A DNA stretch of 64,000 nt from an uncultured Hyphomicrobiales bacterium (lineage in GTDB: Bacteria; Pseudomonadota; Alphaproteobacteria; Rhizobiales; Beijerinckiaceae), in NCBI GenBank assembly GCA_903847605.1, contig CAINED010000072.1:1-64000 (forward strand), in the 5' to 3' direction. Positions 33,699-42,044 of the stretch are shown piece after piece. The notes beneath the pieces were generated by a model. That model was not told the origin of the DNA. It made no database searches and saw only the letters and a program-made list of their open reading frames with translations. The translations under genes were made by a program, and so were the position numbers. Each line of letters starts with the position of its first letter. Position 1 is the stretch's first letter.

Positions 33699-34202
33699 AT
33701 GGTGGTTCCGATGTTTCGCATCTTTATTCTTGCGTGTCTGCTCGCCTTCTCTCCCGGCGGCGTGGCCGCGGCCACGCATTCGCTGCCTTCCGGTAACCCT
33801 GTCGTCTCGATCACAATACCCGACGGCTGGGAAACCGAGACCGATACTCTACTCATCGAGGCCACGAGCGCGAACGCTGACTTTTATATCTCATTCATGC
33901 TGGTGCCCATGGGCGATTTCACGCGCGCGATGAAACAATGGGAGGAATGGCTCGTCGAGGCAAAGATCACGCGCGATGAGGCCAGCAAGACCGTGCAAAA
34001 ATTCAAGTTCGAGGGCGGAGACTCCATCGTGACCAGGTGGAAGGCAACGGACGAAGACGGCCCCACCGGACTCAGGTTCACGATCCTGAAGCTCAGCGAA
34101 GAAAACTTGCTGTTCATCACCCATTGGGGATCGGCTGCGGCCGAAAAGAAATACGCGAACGAGATTCTCGCGATCCAGCAAAGCGTGACGAAGCTGAGAT
34201 AA
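33699..34202 (+). CDS. Secreted protein of unknown function
   Basis: 167 residues. A signal peptide covers about residues 5-25 (FRIFILACLLAFSPGGVAAA). The mature part starts with SLPSGNPVVSITIPDGWETE and ends in a helix. This beta-rich pattern with an IP-x-GW motif recalls PsbP/DUF1795-like small domains, but the match is weak. The ATG at 33699 follows AAAGGA; an in-frame ATG at 33711 would give a more usual signal peptide. It is periplasmic. It has its own terminator at 34269 and appears monocistronic. No function is assigned. Confidence 0.8.
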   Translation: MVVPMFRIFILACLLAFSPGGVAAATHSLPSGNPVVSITIPDGWETETDTLLIEATSANADFYISFMLVPMGDFTRAMKQWEEWLVEAKITRDEASKTVQKFKFEGGDSIVTRWKATDEDGPTGLRFTILKLSEENLLFITHWGSAAAEKKYANEILAIQQSVTKLR

Positions 34203-34268
34203 TCGTCTGCAATTGTTTGGCGGGCAGGACGCTGTCGGTCGACAGGCGGACCTGCCGAAATCAGTTTC

Positions 34269-34292
34269 GGGGAGGCGTTCGCCTCCCCTTTT
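34269..34292 (+). terminator. Rho-independent terminator
   Basis: Stem ggggaggc / gcctcccc around a gttc loop, followed by TTTT. It ends the transcript of the secreted protein at 33699-34202. Confidence 0.88.
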
Positions 34293-34392
34293 CATTGCGT
34301 GTGCTCTTTGCATCATGCTCCGCGATACCGCCATTGCGATGGCGCCGTAGCAACTATAAGCTCCCGGAAAAACAAACTGGGAGACAGCGCCG

Positions 34393-35535
34393 ATGACCGC
34401 AGATGTCGACGATTTCGTGCACACCGGGCCGGGCACGCTCGCGGGAAAATTCTTCAGGCAATTCTGGCTGGCGATATTCCAGAGTCGCGATCTCGATGCG
34501 GAGTGGAGCAAGCCGATCAAGATACTCGGCGAGAACCTGACGCTGTTTCGGGGCACGTCGGGCAAGGTCTATCTCGTCGGCAATCGGTGCGCACATCGCG
34601 GCACGCAGCTCTCGACAGGTATCGTCGACGGCGAGGGCATCCGCTGCATCTATCACGGCTGGAAATTCGACGGCTCGGGCCAATGCGTCGATCAGCCCTC
34701 TGAACCGTGCTCGTTCGCGGACGACGTGAAGATCAAGAGCTATCCCTGCATCGAATATCTCGGCCTTGTCTTTGCTTACATGGGCGAGGGTGCGCCGCCA
34801 TCTCCGCCCCGCTACCCGCATTTCGAGGGCGACGGCGTTTTGTTCTCGCATCAACTCGTCAGGCCCATCAATTTCTTTCAGAATCTCGAGAACTCCATCG
34901 ACGAAGTTCATATCGGTTTTCTGCACGCCAACTCGCCTTACGACGGCAATATCAACAAACATGTCCCGCTGATCAAAACGGAAGAAACCGGCTTCGGCAT
35001 CGCCCAATATGGCGAGCGCGAAAGCGGCCCCATGCGTGCGACTTTCTATCAGCCGCCGACGACGACAAGCTGGGCGCAGGCGCCGACCTATCCCGAGGAA
35101 ACCGGCTGGCGCGACATGCTGGGCTTCCGCGTGCCGATCGACGACGATACCCACATCACGCATACCGTGACTTTCGCGAAAGTGCCGCCCGAAAAACGCG
35201 ACGCCTTCATGCAGAGACGGCGCGCCGAGTGGGAGGAATTGTCGAAACTGCCACCGGCCGAAGAAATCGCCGACGCTGTGCTATCAGGCAAGATGCGCTT
35301 CAAGGACATTCCCTGGCGCGGCAACGGCGCGGACATGACGCGCATCCAGGATCGCATTGCGCTGATGGGGCAGGGCGTGATCGCCGACCGGAAGATGGAG
35401 CGTCTCGGGCAGGCGGATGCCGCCATCATATTGCTGCGCGACATCTGGCGGCGCGAAATGATGGCCATTCGCGACGGAAAGCCTCCAAAGACATGGGCTA
35501 ATGAAATGCCGCCGCCGACATCGGGCGTCGAGTAG
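34393..35535 (+). CDS. Rieske non-heme iron oxygenase, alpha subunit
   Basis: 380 residues. The Rieske [2Fe-2S] ligands are Cys66, His68, Cys85 and His88 (CAH-x16-CIYH). The mononuclear iron triad is in ENSIDEVHIGFLH: bridging Asp170, His173 and His178, with Asn167. Such enzymes hydroxylate or demethylate aromatic compounds with electrons from a separate reductase. No ferredoxin/reductase gene is next to it. The start follows GGGAGAC. The next gene, a Bug protein, begins 38 bases after the stop, which suggests that uptake and oxidation of one substrate are co-expressed. It resembles the phthalate/vanillate-type group in length. The substrate is unknown. Confidence 0.93.
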   Translation: MTADVDDFVHTGPGTLAGKFFRQFWLAIFQSRDLDAEWSKPIKILGENLTLFRGTSGKVYLVGNRCAHRGTQLSTGIVDGEGIRCIYHGWKFDGSGQCVDQPSEPCSFADDVKIKSYPCIEYLGLVFAYMGEGAPPSPPRYPHFEGDGVLFSHQLVRPINFFQNLENSIDEVHIGFLHANSPYDGNINKHVPLIKTEETGFGIAQYGERESGPMRATFYQPPTTTSWAQAPTYPEETGWRDMLGFRVPIDDDTHITHTVTFAKVPPEKRDAFMQRRRAEWEELSKLPPAEEIADAVLSGKMRFKDIPWRGNGADMTRIQDRIALMGQGVIADRKMERLGQADAAIILLRDIWRREMMAIRDGKPPKTWANEMPPPTSGVE

Positions 35536-35573
35536 TTTGTCGGGCGGGTCGTGAAATATCGCGGGGAGGAAAG

Positions 35574-36590
35574 ATGAAACGCTATCTGTTCGCGCTCTCG
35601 GCGCTGTGCTGGCTTGCCTCGGCTTTGAATGCCGGCGCGCAGGAGGCAGCAACATTCCGCAACAAGACCATCAAGGTGATCATAGGCAATGCGCCCGGCG
35701 GCACATACGATTTCTATGGACGGCTGACGGCGCGCCATCTCGGCCGTTTCATACCGGACAATCCAAGTATCGTCCCGGAGAACATGCCGGGGGCAGGCAC
35801 GATCCGCGCAGCCAATTATCTTTACAGCGTCGCGCCGCGCGACGGGACTGCGTTGGGCATTGTCGCGGAAAGCATCGCCGTCGAGCAGGCGATCAAAAAT
35901 CCGGCCGTGAGTTACGATGCGTCGAAGTTCACATGGATCGGCCGCGTCGTATCGAGTTCCGGCGTTCAGGTCATCCTGAGTTCTTCGAAGGTGAAGACGC
36001 TGGAAGACGCGAAAGTGCATGAAGCGCTGCTGGCGGGCACCGGGGCAGGCAACATTGCCGAAACGATTCCGACGCTGATGAACGCCTTGCTCGGCACGAA
36101 GTTCAAGATCGTGAAGGGCTATCGCTCCGCCACCGACGCGCTGATCGCGATGGAGCGCGGAGAAGTCGAGAGTACCGCCGTCAACTGGATCGGCTTCAAG
36201 GCTTCGAAGCCGGACTGGGTCGCGCAGCGCAAGGTCAATGTGATCTTTCAATACCTGCCCGACAGGGATCCCACGATCGAGGATGCGCCATCGCTCGGCG
36301 AGATCGGCGACACCGAAGACGCGAGACAGGTTTTCCGCCTCTATGGCAGCATGGCGACGATCGGACGTTCGATCCTGGGAACACCGGCCATTCCTGCCGC
36401 GCAAACGAAAATTCTGCGCGATGCATTTGCGAAAATGGCGGCGGATTCGGAGTTCCGCAAGGAGGTCGAGAATCTTGGGACGGAAGTCAGCTTCGCCAAC
36501 GGCGAGGAACTGGAAGCGGCGGTGAAGAAGACGCTCGAAATTCCGCCAGCCGCCGTGGAGCGGCTGCGTTCGATCATCGAAGCGAAGTGA
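35574..36590 (+). CDS. Bug-like substrate-binding protein, divergent subfamily
   Basis: 338 residues; signal peptide to about residue 22 (LNAGAQ). It has the divergent-type opening FRNKTIKVIIGNAPGGTYDFYGRLTARHLGRFIP, VPENMPGAGTIRAANYLY and APRDGTALGIV. It starts after GGGGAGGAAAG, 38 bases behind the Rieske oxygenase, and is the only Bug gene here plausibly tied to an enzyme on the plus strand. It is periplasmic. It ends 12 bases from the convergent Bug gene at 36603. Confidence 0.93.
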   Translation: MKRYLFALSALCWLASALNAGAQEAATFRNKTIKVIIGNAPGGTYDFYGRLTARHLGRFIPDNPSIVPENMPGAGTIRAANYLYSVAPRDGTALGIVAESIAVEQAIKNPAVSYDASKFTWIGRVVSSSGVQVILSSSKVKTLEDAKVHEALLAGTGAGNIAETIPTLMNALLGTKFKIVKGYRSATDALIAMERGEVESTAVNWIGFKASKPDWVAQRKVNVIFQYLPDRDPTIEDAPSLGEIGDTEDARQVFRLYGSMATIGRSILGTPAIPAAQTKILRDAFAKMAADSEFRKEVENLGTEVSFANGEELEAAVKKTLEIPPAAVERLRSIIEAK

Positions 36591-36602
36591 GCGATAGCAG
36601 CT

Positions 36603-37616
36603 TCAATCCCCTATAATCTTCTTCAGTCTTTCCACCATCTTCTCGTCGCGCTGTGCGATCTTCGCAGCGTAGGCCTGCAATTCCTCGCCCGTCTGCGGAA
36701 TGACTTCGAGTTGGCGCTTTTCGGCCATGGCGAGGAAGGCCGGATCGCGCATCGTTGCATCGAAGGCGCGGCGCAGCGCCGTGAGCCGTTCGGCATGCAT
36801 ATCCGGCGGGCCGACAAACAGCTGGCCGAAATCGGAATGATGCTGGATGTATGTGATCATCGCGCGGTCTTCTGGCGTCTTCATCAGGTCGACGAGATTG
36901 GGCACGTTGGGATGGCCGGCGAGCGGACGGCTGCCGATGGTGGCGAGCACGCTCACCTGCTTGTCGCGCAGCCAGTTCGCGCGCGCCGACGTGAGCCCCT
37001 CGAAACCGACGCTGGCTGAATCGACTTCGCCCCGTTCGAGCGCGAGATACATGGGGCCCGCGCCGGCGTAGCCCGCAACGATCTTGAACTTCGTGCCGAG
37101 CAGGACGTTCATCAACGCGGGATGCAGCCATGTCGGGCTGCCCTTGTTGCCAGCGCCCATCGTATATTCCTTGTCGCGCGCCTGTTCGACCCTGGTGAGG
37201 CCCGACGTGTGCCAGGCGACGATGGCGCGTGGCAGATCGGCGGCGCGGCCGATATAGGAAAACTTGGCCGCTTCGTAGCGCGCGCCCGCCGGTTCGAGAT
37301 CCTGATTGATCTGGCCCGCGATCATCATCAGGAGAACCGTGCCGTCCTTCGGCGCGGCGCTGTATACGTAATTGGAGGCGGTAATGCCGCTCGCTCCGGT
37401 GCGGTATTCCATCACGATGGTGGGATTGCCCGGTATGTGCTTTTGCCAGAATTCGGAAACGGCGAGGCCATACATCGTGGTGGAGCCGCCGGGCTGATTG
37501 GGCAGAACGAGCCTGATCTGCTTGCCCTTGTAGAACTCCGCGACAGAGTCCTGCGCGACCGCTGTACCTGATAGCAGCAAGGACGCAATCAAACCGGCCT
37601 TGAAAAATGCGCCCAT
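36603..37616 (-). CDS. Bug-like substrate-binding protein, divergent subfamily
   Basis: 337 residues; signal peptide 1-21 (LLLSGTAVAQ). It opens FYKGKQIRLVLPNQPGGSTTMYGLAVSEFW, then VMEYRTGASGITASNYVYSAAPKDGT. Start after GGGAGCAA, 18 bases downstream of the enolase-superfamily gene at 37635, so it is the last gene of a four-gene minus-strand run (Bug, Bug, MR/MLE-like, Bug). It is periplasmic, with an unknown ligand that may be the substrate of the neighbouring enzyme. Confidence 0.93.
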   Translation of the reverse strand: MGAFFKAGLIASLLLSGTAVAQDSVAEFYKGKQIRLVLPNQPGGSTTMYGLAVSEFWQKHIPGNPTIVMEYRTGASGITASNYVYSAAPKDGTVLLMMIAGQINQDLEPAGARYEAAKFSYIGRAADLPRAIVAWHTSGLTRVEQARDKEYTMGAGNKGSPTWLHPALMNVLLGTKFKIVAGYAGAGPMYLALERGEVDSASVGFEGLTSARANWLRDKQVSVLATIGSRPLAGHPNVPNLVDLMKTPEDRAMITYIQHHSDFGQLFVGPPDMHAERLTALRRAFDATMRDPAFLAMAEKRQLEVIPQTGEELQAYAAKIAQRDEKMVERLKKIIGD

Positions 37617-37634
37617 GGCTTGCTCCCGTTTTCT

Positions 37635-38729
37635 CTAGGCGATGAGCGTTTCTTTCAGGAAATCGCGATTGAGTTCGAGCCCGATGCCCGGACGGTCGGG
37701 CACGGCGATCTTGCCGTTTTTCGGTTCCGGCGCATTGGTGAAGAGCTGATGTTCGAGCCGCGCATTGCCGAGATGGGATTCCATCATCGTGCCGTTGCGA
37801 AAGCCGGTGACGTGATGCAGCGAGAAAAGGCCGCCGCCGCCCGCATCCGAAAGCGGCTTGTCGAAGGCTTGCGACAAAGCCGCGACGCGCCGCGTTTCCG
37901 TGAAGCCGCCGTTATACATGCTGTTGGCCATCACGATGTCGATGGCGTCTGCCTCGATCCACTGGCGGAATCGGCTGGCATAACCATCGAACTGGCCGAT
38001 GGCGATGGGTATGCCGCCGATACGGCGCAAGTCCGCAAGCTCGCGCGGATCGTTGTTGGCGATGGGATCTTCGAAGAAGGCGATGTCGATGTCGCGCAAC
38101 ATCCGCGTAAGCCGTAGCGCCTGATCGAAGCCGATGGATTCGTTGGCGTCGAGCGCGACGGAAACGCTGTCGCCAACGGCGTCCTTCACGATCTTCACGC
38201 GCCGCGCATCTTCGGCGATGCCACCCTTGGCGACGCCGACGAGCACCTTGATGCAGCGAAAGCCATCGCCCTTGAGCTGCCTTGCCAATTGCACGAGCTG
38301 GTCTTCGGTATAGACGCCGAAGCCGAAGGTGACATAGACGTCCGCCTCCTTGCGTGCGCCGCCGAACATCTGGGAGACACTGCGCCCCGTCGATTTGCCG
38401 ATCGCGTCCCATATCGCCATGTCGAGGCAGGAAAGCGCCGCCATGCCCGCGCCGCTGCGCACGCCGCGCGGGGTTATCTCGGGCCAGAGCCGCGCGTGAA
38501 CGGCTTCGAGATCGCGAATGTCCATATCCGCGATCATCGGCACGAGATGCTGGTCGAGAATGGCCTTCACGCCGTGGCCGAGCCATCGCCCCGTCGAACC
38601 GAAGCCCGTATGTCCATCGTCGGTCTCGATCTCGAAGATGACACGCAGCGCATCGGCAGCCGGCTTTTCGACCAGCGGCAGCATCATCGGCGCGTTGTGC
38701 AAGGTCGTCCTGCTGTTGACGATGCGCAT
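37635..38729 (-). CDS. Enolase-superfamily (mandelate racemase/muconate lactonising type) protein with altered active site
   Basis: 364 residues with the MR/MLE capping domain and barrel. Lys161 (CIKVLVG) is the first base position, but the second Lys of the K-x-K motif is Leu163. Metal ligands Asp194 (ALDANE) and Glu220 (FFEDP) are present, while the third, normally Glu in a GE motif, is Gln246 (AIGQFDG). A His pair at about 305-306 could be the opposite base. The family abstracts a proton alpha to a carboxylate in sugar acids or muconates. The changes suggest a specialised or weak metal site. It is sandwiched between Bug genes and probably acts on an imported acid. Confidence 0.9.
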   Translation of the reverse strand: MRIVNSRTTLHNAPMMLPLVEKPAADALRVIFEIETDDGHTGFGSTGRWLGHGVKAILDQHLVPMIADMDIRDLEAVHARLWPEITPRGVRSGAGMAALSCLDMAIWDAIGKSTGRSVSQMFGGARKEADVYVTFGFGVYTEDQLVQLARQLKGDGFRCIKVLVGVAKGGIAEDARRVKIVKDAVGDSVSVALDANESIGFDQALRLTRMLRDIDIAFFEDPIANNDPRELADLRRIGGIPIAIGQFDGYASRFRQWIEADAIDIVMANSMYNGGFTETRRVAALSQAFDKPLSDAGGGGLFSLHHVTGFRNGTMMESHLGNARLEHQLFTNAPEPKNGKIAVPDRPGIGLELNRDFLKETLIA

Positions 38730-38832
38730 GAATCCTCCGTGAAGGGCGCGTGCGAACGGCCGCGCCTGTTTCGATCATTCTTGCAGGCGGATTTAATCGT
38801 CGCAAGCATGGGCAAGGCGTGGGCAATCCGAA

Positions 38833-39858
38833 TTACTGCGCGCCGCCCAAAACCTGATCGTAGAATTTCTTCACTTCCGCGCGCAAAGGCGGCTCCATAT
38901 CCATGGCGTCGCGCACCATTTTGGCGAGCGCGTCGGCATCCAGCGGGTCGAGGTCGAGACCCACTTTGGCCGCATCCGCCTTGAAGCCGGGATCGTCCAT
39001 CATTCTGCGCCAGGCGTTGCGCAAAATCGTCATGCGATCATCAGGCACGCCGGGCGTTGCGGCGAGCGCGCGGCCGAGATCGGATGTGAGAGTGAAGACT
39101 TTCATGAAGGCTTTTTCGGCATCGCTCCTGGCGAATTCGCCGATGGCGGGAATATCGGGATATTGTTTCAGGCGCTGTCCCGCCTGCACGAAGAAGGGCA
39201 GGAGGTCGCCGTTCTTCAGTTTGTCGGTCAGGACCGAACTCATCGTCGCGAGCGAGGCGACGGCGACTTCGACTTCGCCGCGTTCGAGTGCAAGAAACAC
39301 TTGACCGACGCCGCTGTAGCCGCTGATCAGCTTGAAGCGCGTGCCGCCGATGCGATTGAGGACGAGCGGCGCCTGCGCGGGCACGTTGTTCAATCCCGGC
39401 GATCCCGCGATGATTTCGCGCTTGCGCGCATCTTCCAACGTCTTGATGCCCGAAGACTTCGAGGCCAGACCGACGAAGCCGAGGCTGTCGAGCCTGCCGA
39501 TCCATTTGAAGTCGCGCGCGTCAAAATTCGCCTTGTCGTTGAAGAGGCTTTCCTGAACCAGAGTGACATGAATGACCGAAATGACAGTGCCGTCTTTCGG
39601 CGCGACATTGGCGAGATGATTGAGCGCTACGAGCCCGCCCGCGCCGGGCATGGCCACGGGCACGAGCGCCGGTTCGCCGGGAATGAATCGCCCGAGATGG
39701 CGTGCGACGACTTGTGCGAAAACACCATACGAAGCGCCGACAGCCGTGCCGATGACGATGCGGACGGTCTTGCCCTTGTAAAAGTCTTCCTGTGCGCGAG
39801 CAGCATTCGACAGGGCAAGCAAGACACAAAGGCTTGCTAATAGCCGTGCTGCCCTCAT
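38833..39858 (-). CDS. Bug-like substrate-binding protein, divergent subfamily
   Basis: 341 residues; signal peptide about 1-22 (SNAARAQ). It opens DFYKGKTVRIVIGTAVGASYGVFAQVVARHLGRFIPGEP with MPGAGGLVALNHLANVAPKDGTVI. It closely follows the classical Bug at 39913 (54-base gap) and precedes the enolase-superfamily gene by 103 bases on the same strand. It is periplasmic. Two different Bug types side by side suggest two ligands or a divided role. Confidence 0.93.
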   Translation of the reverse strand: MRAARLLASLCVLLALSNAARAQEDFYKGKTVRIVIGTAVGASYGVFAQVVARHLGRFIPGEPALVPVAMPGAGGLVALNHLANVAPKDGTVISVIHVTLVQESLFNDKANFDARDFKWIGRLDSLGFVGLASKSSGIKTLEDARKREIIAGSPGLNNVPAQAPLVLNRIGGTRFKLISGYSGVGQVFLALERGEVEVAVASLATMSSVLTDKLKNGDLLPFFVQAGQRLKQYPDIPAIGEFARSDAEKAFMKVFTLTSDLGRALAATPGVPDDRMTILRNAWRRMMDDPGFKADAAKVGLDLDPLDADALAKMVRDAMDMEPPLRAEVKKFYDQVLGGAQ

Positions 39859-39912
39859 GGTGCTTCCTCTCTTTATGCGCAGGGCATGATTGTTCTGCGC
39901 CGCTCCTGCCGC

Positions 39913-40881
39913 TTATTGCGGCTGTATGCCTGCCGCCTTCACGATGGCCGCCCATTTCACCAGTTCCGCCGCGACATAGGCTTTCGCCTGTTCCGGCGTC
40001 ATCGGCGTCGGCTCCATGATCTGTTTTGAAAAGTTTTCGCGGATCGCAGGATCGTTCAGCGCGGCGACGGTGTGCGCGTTGATCTGGTCGAGCACCGCTT
40101 TGGGGACGGACGCCGGCGCGACGAGCGCATTCCACGCCGCGGCGACGACGCCTTCCACGCCCGATTCCCTGAATGTCGGCACATCAGGCATGGCGAGCGA
40201 GCGCTTCTCCGATGTGACGGCCAATATCTTCAGCTTGCCTTCCTTGCCGAACTGCAGGACGGACACGGCCGGCAGTACCGTCATCTGCACGTCGTTGCGC
40301 ATCACGGCCATGGCGGCTTCGGGCGACGATTTCATGGGAAGATGCGTAACCTTCGTGCCGCTCTTGTTGGCGACGAGTTCCATGGAGAGATGCGACAGCG
40401 ATCCCTGACCGATCGACGAGAAATTATACTTGCCGGGATCCTTCGCAAGCTTTGCGACGAGTTCCTTGACGGTGGAGACACCCATCTCGTTGCTGACGGC
40501 GAGCACGCTCGGCTGCTCGGTGAGAATTGTGACTGCAACGATCTCCTTGTCGGGATCGTAGGGCATGGACTTCATCAGCAGCTTGTTCATGCCGAGCCCG
40601 CCGAGCAGGCCGATGCCGAGAACGGAGCCGTCGGCCGGCCCCTTGGCGACGGCGGCGACGCCGAGATTGCCGCCCGCGCCCGGCCGGTTCTCGAGGAGAA
40701 AAACCTTGCCCGTGCGTTCCTTGAACTTGTCGGCAAGCAGGCGCGCGATGATGTCGGGCGTCGAACCTGCGGCGAACGGGACGACGATAGTCACCTGGGC
40801 TGGCGGCCATTGCGCAGTTTGCGCCGAAGCGGGAAGCGCCAGCGATGCGAGCGCCAGCGCAGCGAATATTGCCGATTTCAT
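39913..40881 (-). CDS. Tripartite tricarboxylate transporter substrate-binding protein (Bug/TctC)
   Basis: 322 residues; signal peptide 1-20 (LALPASAQ). Classical motifs: VTIVVPFAAGSTPDIIARLLADKF, LENRPGAGGNLGVAAVAKGPADG, YNFSSIGQGSLSHLSMELV, HLPMKSSPEAAMAVMRNDV and APASVPKAVLDQIN. The HVPYRG motif is changed to HLPMKS. It is the first gene of the minus-strand Bug, Bug, MR/MLE and Bug run. It is periplasmic, and no TctAB is present. Confidence 0.94.
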   Translation of the reverse strand: MKSAIFAALALASLALPASAQTAQWPPAQVTIVVPFAAGSTPDIIARLLADKFKERTGKVFLLENRPGAGGNLGVAAVAKGPADGSVLGIGLLGGLGMNKLLMKSMPYDPDKEIVAVTILTEQPSVLAVSNEMGVSTVKELVAKLAKDPGKYNFSSIGQGSLSHLSMELVANKSGTKVTHLPMKSSPEAAMAVMRNDVQMTVLPAVSVLQFGKEGKLKILAVTSEKRSLAMPDVPTFRESGVEGVVAAAWNALVAPASVPKAVLDQINAHTVAALNDPAIRENFSKQIMEPTPMTPEQAKAYVAAELVKWAAIVKAAGIQPQ

Positions 40882-40965
40882 GGGATCTCCTCGACCTGCC
40901 TCGGTATCGCCGGGCAGTATTGACGCGTCCGCTCAAAGATCAAGCGTTGTCGAGAGATGTCAGCG

Positions 40966-41374
40966 CTCGACGGCGCCGGCGCTCTCCGGCGCGGTCGGCC
41001 AGAACACGGCCAACTTCACGACGCCGGCGGCTCTCGCCAACACCATCGCGGCCAGCTATGTCCGCGTGACGCAGCGGACCGACTGGCAGCAGGGCGGCCT
41101 CTCCAAGGCTTCGGCCTGGACGGTCGGCACCAACCTGACCTGGTCGCCGGTTCGTGGCTTCGACATCGGCCTCGAGCTGAGCTATGCCCGCCTGAAGCAG
41201 AACCTGACCGGCCTGAACGGCGCGGCTCCCTCGCTTGCTAACGTGGCTGCGGCCTGCGTCGGCGGCATCGGCGGCGGCGGCGCGGCGGCTGGCGTGTGCG
41301 GCGGCAACCCGCTCAACTTCAAGATCAGCCCGAACGTGTGGAACGCCCGTCTCCGCGTCGAGCGCAACTTCTGA
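40966..41374 (+). pseudogene. C-terminal remnant of a rhizobial-type (Porin_2) outer membrane porin
   Basis: About 130 codons in one frame from SGAVGQNTANFTTPAAL to the stop at 41374. The strands TDWQQGGLSKASAWTVGTNLTWSPVRGFDIGLELSYARLKQ and a final strand ending RLRVERNF are exactly the porin C-terminus, with the terminal Phe used for BAM-complex recognition. A disulfide-like loop with two Cys and many Gly/Ala lies between. Porins of this family have about 400-500 residues; the N-terminal part, signal peptide and start region are missing. The upstream edge abuts the promoter region of the divergent Bug gene at 39913. Two terminators still follow. It appears to be the leftover of a deletion. 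No product is expected. Confidence 0.8.
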
Positions 41375-41382
41375 TCGCAGAG

Positions 41383-41414
41383 GGCCGGCCTGACCCGCAT
41401 CAGGCCGGCCTTTT
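41383..41414 (+). terminator. Rho-independent terminator of the lost porin gene
   Basis: An 11-bp perfect stem ggccggcctga / tcaggccggcc with a six-base loop, followed by TTTT, starting eight bases after the porin stop. Confidence 0.92.
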
Positions 41415-41463
41415 GCCAAGAGTTTGAAACTTCAGGTGGCGGCTCCAGAGGCCACCGACTTCG

Positions 41464-41492
41464 ATCCCGGCCCCTGCGGCCGGGATTTTTTA
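41464..41492 (+). terminator. Second Rho-independent terminator
   Basis: Stem atcccggcc / ggccgggat with a five-base loop and a following run of T. It stands in tandem behind the porin terminator and insulates iorA. Confidence 0.88.
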
Positions 41493-41556
41493 TTCCGTTT
41501 CGTCGTTGATCACGCACGCAGGAACGCTAGACTGGCATTTTCCGGGGAGGGACAAG

Positions 41557-42033
41557 ATGGCCAGATATACGCTTGACGTGAACGGTCAGTCGCGCGCGGT
41601 CGACGTGCATGATCCGCAGGAGCCATTACTCTATGTGCTGCGCAACGATCTCAATCTGACAGGCGCGAAATACGGCTGCGGGCTCGGCCAGTGCGGCGCC
41701 TGCACTGTTATCATCGACGGCGAGCCCGTGCGCACATGCATGACGCCCGTTTCCGCGGCGAAGGGCAGGATCGTCACAATCGAGGGCCTCGGCACGCCGC
41801 AGAAGCCGCATGCCGTGCAGGCCGCCTTCATCGAGGAGCAGGCTTCGCAATGCGGCTACTGCACCAACGGCATGGTGATGACGACCGCCGCGCTTCTGGC
41901 GAAGACAAAGTCGCCGACGAAGGCGCAGGTGAACGAGGCGCTCGCCGCCAACATCTGCCGCTGCGGCACGCATGACCGCATCGTGAAGGCTGCCATGAGA
42001 GCTGCGGCCTCTGGCGCCGCCGCGTCGAAGTGA
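41557..42033 (+). CDS. iorA: Isoquinoline 1-oxidoreductase-type alpha subunit, two [2Fe-2S] clusters
   Basis: 158 residues from the ATG at 41557 after GGGGAGGGA. The plant-ferredoxin-like cluster uses Cys41, Cys46, Cys49 and Cys61, and the second helical cluster uses Cys99, Cys102, Cys134 and Cys136 (CGYC and CRCG). It is the small electron-transfer subunit of two-subunit molybdenum hydroxylases of the IorAB group, which lack a FAD subunit and pass electrons to a quinone or cytochrome. The stop is 11 bases before the iorB start. Confidence 0.93.
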   Translation: MARYTLDVNGQSRAVDVHDPQEPLLYVLRNDLNLTGAKYGCGLGQCGACTVIIDGEPVRTCMTPVSAAKGRIVTIEGLGTPQKPHAVQAAFIEEQASQCGYCTNGMVMTTAALLAKTKSPTKAQVNEALAANICRCGTHDRIVKAAMRAAASGAAASK

Positions 42034-42044
42034 GGGAGGGGCAC

